Positions 63,259 through 64,000 of a stretch of 64,000 bases of DNA are shown here, piece by piece (position 1 is the first letter of the stretch; each line of letters begins with the position of its first letter). Made by a program: the position numbers and the translations under genes. Below the pieces are notes generated by a model, which was not told the DNA's origin, ran no database searches, and saw only the letters and a list, made by a program, of their open reading frames with translations. The stretch covers positions 124,001 to 188,000 of the forward strand of contig NZ_BDBB01000018.1 in assembly GCF_001612765.1 (NCBI RefSeq). Direction: 5' to 3'. Origin of the DNA: Nocardia arthritidis NBRC 100137. GTDB lineage: Bacteria > Actinomycetota > Actinomycetes > Mycobacteriales > Mycobacteriaceae.

Positions 63259-64000
63259 TCACCGGCCGGGGCGGTGCGCGGGAGCCGTGATCAGCGGTAG
63301 ATCGAGCGCGGTGAGGATGCCTGCGGGAGCGGCGACGACGGCGGGAACGGCGTTGACTATCCGCAAGCCCGTCGCCAGGACGGTCGCGTAGTTGTGATCC
63401 CCGTTGCGGCTCGAGGTCACCAGGTCCAGCGCGTAGTCGGGCTCGCCCGTGATCTCGACCCGGTAGGAGCCCTCGGGGTGCGCCGGCTGTGGCCAGTCCG
63501 GGCACAGGTCGGGACGCAACCGGGTCACGTGCTCGAGCACCGTGACCGGCACGTCCCCGACCATGCCCCGGACTTCGAAACGCAATGCCGCCGCGGTTCC
63601 TTCGGCGATGTGCCCGGTCGCGATGTCGAACGACTCCGGCGCCGGGATGCGCTCGTAGGACTGGGTGACGGCGTCGAGGGTGACGCCGATCCCGGCGGCG
63701 AGCTGACGGACCGTGCCGCCCCAGGCGAGCGACAACACCCCGGGCTGCAACAGCATGGGGATCTCGTCGACGGGCTTGCCGAAGCCCATGATGTCGAACA
63801 TGACCGCCCGGTTGTCGTAGCTGGCGTAGTCCACGATCTCCAGGCAGCGCACCTGGTCGACGCGCAGACAGGTCCCCGTGAGCGCGAGCGGCAGCAGGTC
63901 GTTGGCGAAACCCGGGTCGATACCGTTCACCCACAGCGACGAATTCCCCTGCGCGGCCGCCTCCTGCACCGGTTTCAGCAGCTCGTCGGGCAGCACTCCG
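63259..64000 (-). CDS. Dihydrodipicolinate reductase-like NAD(P)H oxidoreductase (5' end beyond the window)
   Basis: Only the C-terminal part (about 245 residues) is visible and the N-terminal Rossmann domain lies past base 64000. The visible part has NGIDPGFANDLLPLALTGTC and the EVDGTAAALRFEVRGMVGDVPVTVLEHVTRL-like region, the catalytic/substrate domain of the DapB-like family that includes 2,4-diaminopentanoate dehydrogenases; actinobacterial copies are usually of unknown substrate. Stop at 63259-63261. Confidence 0.75.
   Translation of the reverse strand, partial: GVLPDELLKPVQEAAAQGNSSLWVNGIDPGFANDLLPLALTGTCLRVDQVRCLEIVDYASYDNRAVMFDIMGFGKPVDEIPMLLQPGVLSLAWGGTVRQLAAGIGVTLDAVTQSYERIPAPESFDIATGHIAEGTAAALRFEVRGMVGDVPVTVLEHVTRLRPDLCPDWPQPAHPEGSYRVEITGEPDYALDLVTSSRNGDHNYATVLATGLRIVNAVPAVVAAPAGILTALDLPLITAPAHRPGR

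Overview
The window is one continuous stretch of a high-GC actinobacterial chromosome, most likely Nocardia or a close mycolic-acid relative (Rhodococcus or Mycobacterium type). Evidence: very high GC with GTG starts, many ATGA or GTGA overlaps, and several promoters whose -10 element lies 6-8 bases before the start codon (leaderless messages). It also carries garA, a WhiB protein, a GuaB1-type enzyme, a cholesterol-oxidase-like flavoenzyme and two KstR-like operators. I see no rRNA, tRNA, CRISPR, insertion sequence, phage gene or large biosynthetic cluster.

The first 37 kb keeps the gene order of the Mycobacterium tuberculosis Rv1846c-Rv1822 interval (from memory of that genome), with insertions. 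The conserved genes are the BlaI/M56 pair (2.6-4.0 kb), guaB1 and two CNNM/CorC-type proteins (6.8-11 kb), malate synthase glcB (17.7-19.9 kb, flipped), a VWA protein (26-27.7 kb), gcvP behind a tandem glycine riboswitch (28.7-31.7 kb), and a minus-strand run of pgsA-like, gcvH, garA, FtsR-like MerR, DUF151 and second MerR genes (33.3-37.3 kb). A ferric-siderophore ABC importer lies at 0-2.5 kb. Inserted among these are a DEAD-box helicase, a DMT permease, a secreted LVIVD/DUF305 pair, an SDR-alcohol dehydrogenase-TetR-acyl-CoA dehydrogenase operon (20.1-23.9 kb), a DM13 protein, an HNH nuclease, WhiB and an ArsR/SRPBCC pair.

From 37.5 kb the content is accessory: a ChoD-like oxidase, DUF2252 and NERD proteins, an acyl-CoA oxidase-like enzyme divergent from a TetR-ABC exporter operon resembling Rv1219c-Rv1217c, an LLM flavin/F420 oxidoreductase under a perfect KstR-type box, a ThrE-type exporter, heme oxygenase, a lipoprotein 5'-nucleotidase, a two-domain fatty acyl reductase, a cutinase, an alcohol dehydrogenase divergent from a TetR/KstD-like flavoprotein pair, an expansin-like protein, an IclR regulator, a stand-alone three-helix protein, a SnoaL-like protein behind a second KstR-like box, a class V aminotransferase-fold enzyme and a truncated dihydrodipicolinate-reductase-like gene. 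The recurring theme is lipid and sterol catabolism with locally autoregulated operons.

The least expected items are a 33-codon gene with its own ribosome site and terminator beside glcB (17487-17588), the two KstR-type boxes on poorly characterised genes, the expansin-like protein, and several paired palindromic operators. No completely new multi-gene system is evident.
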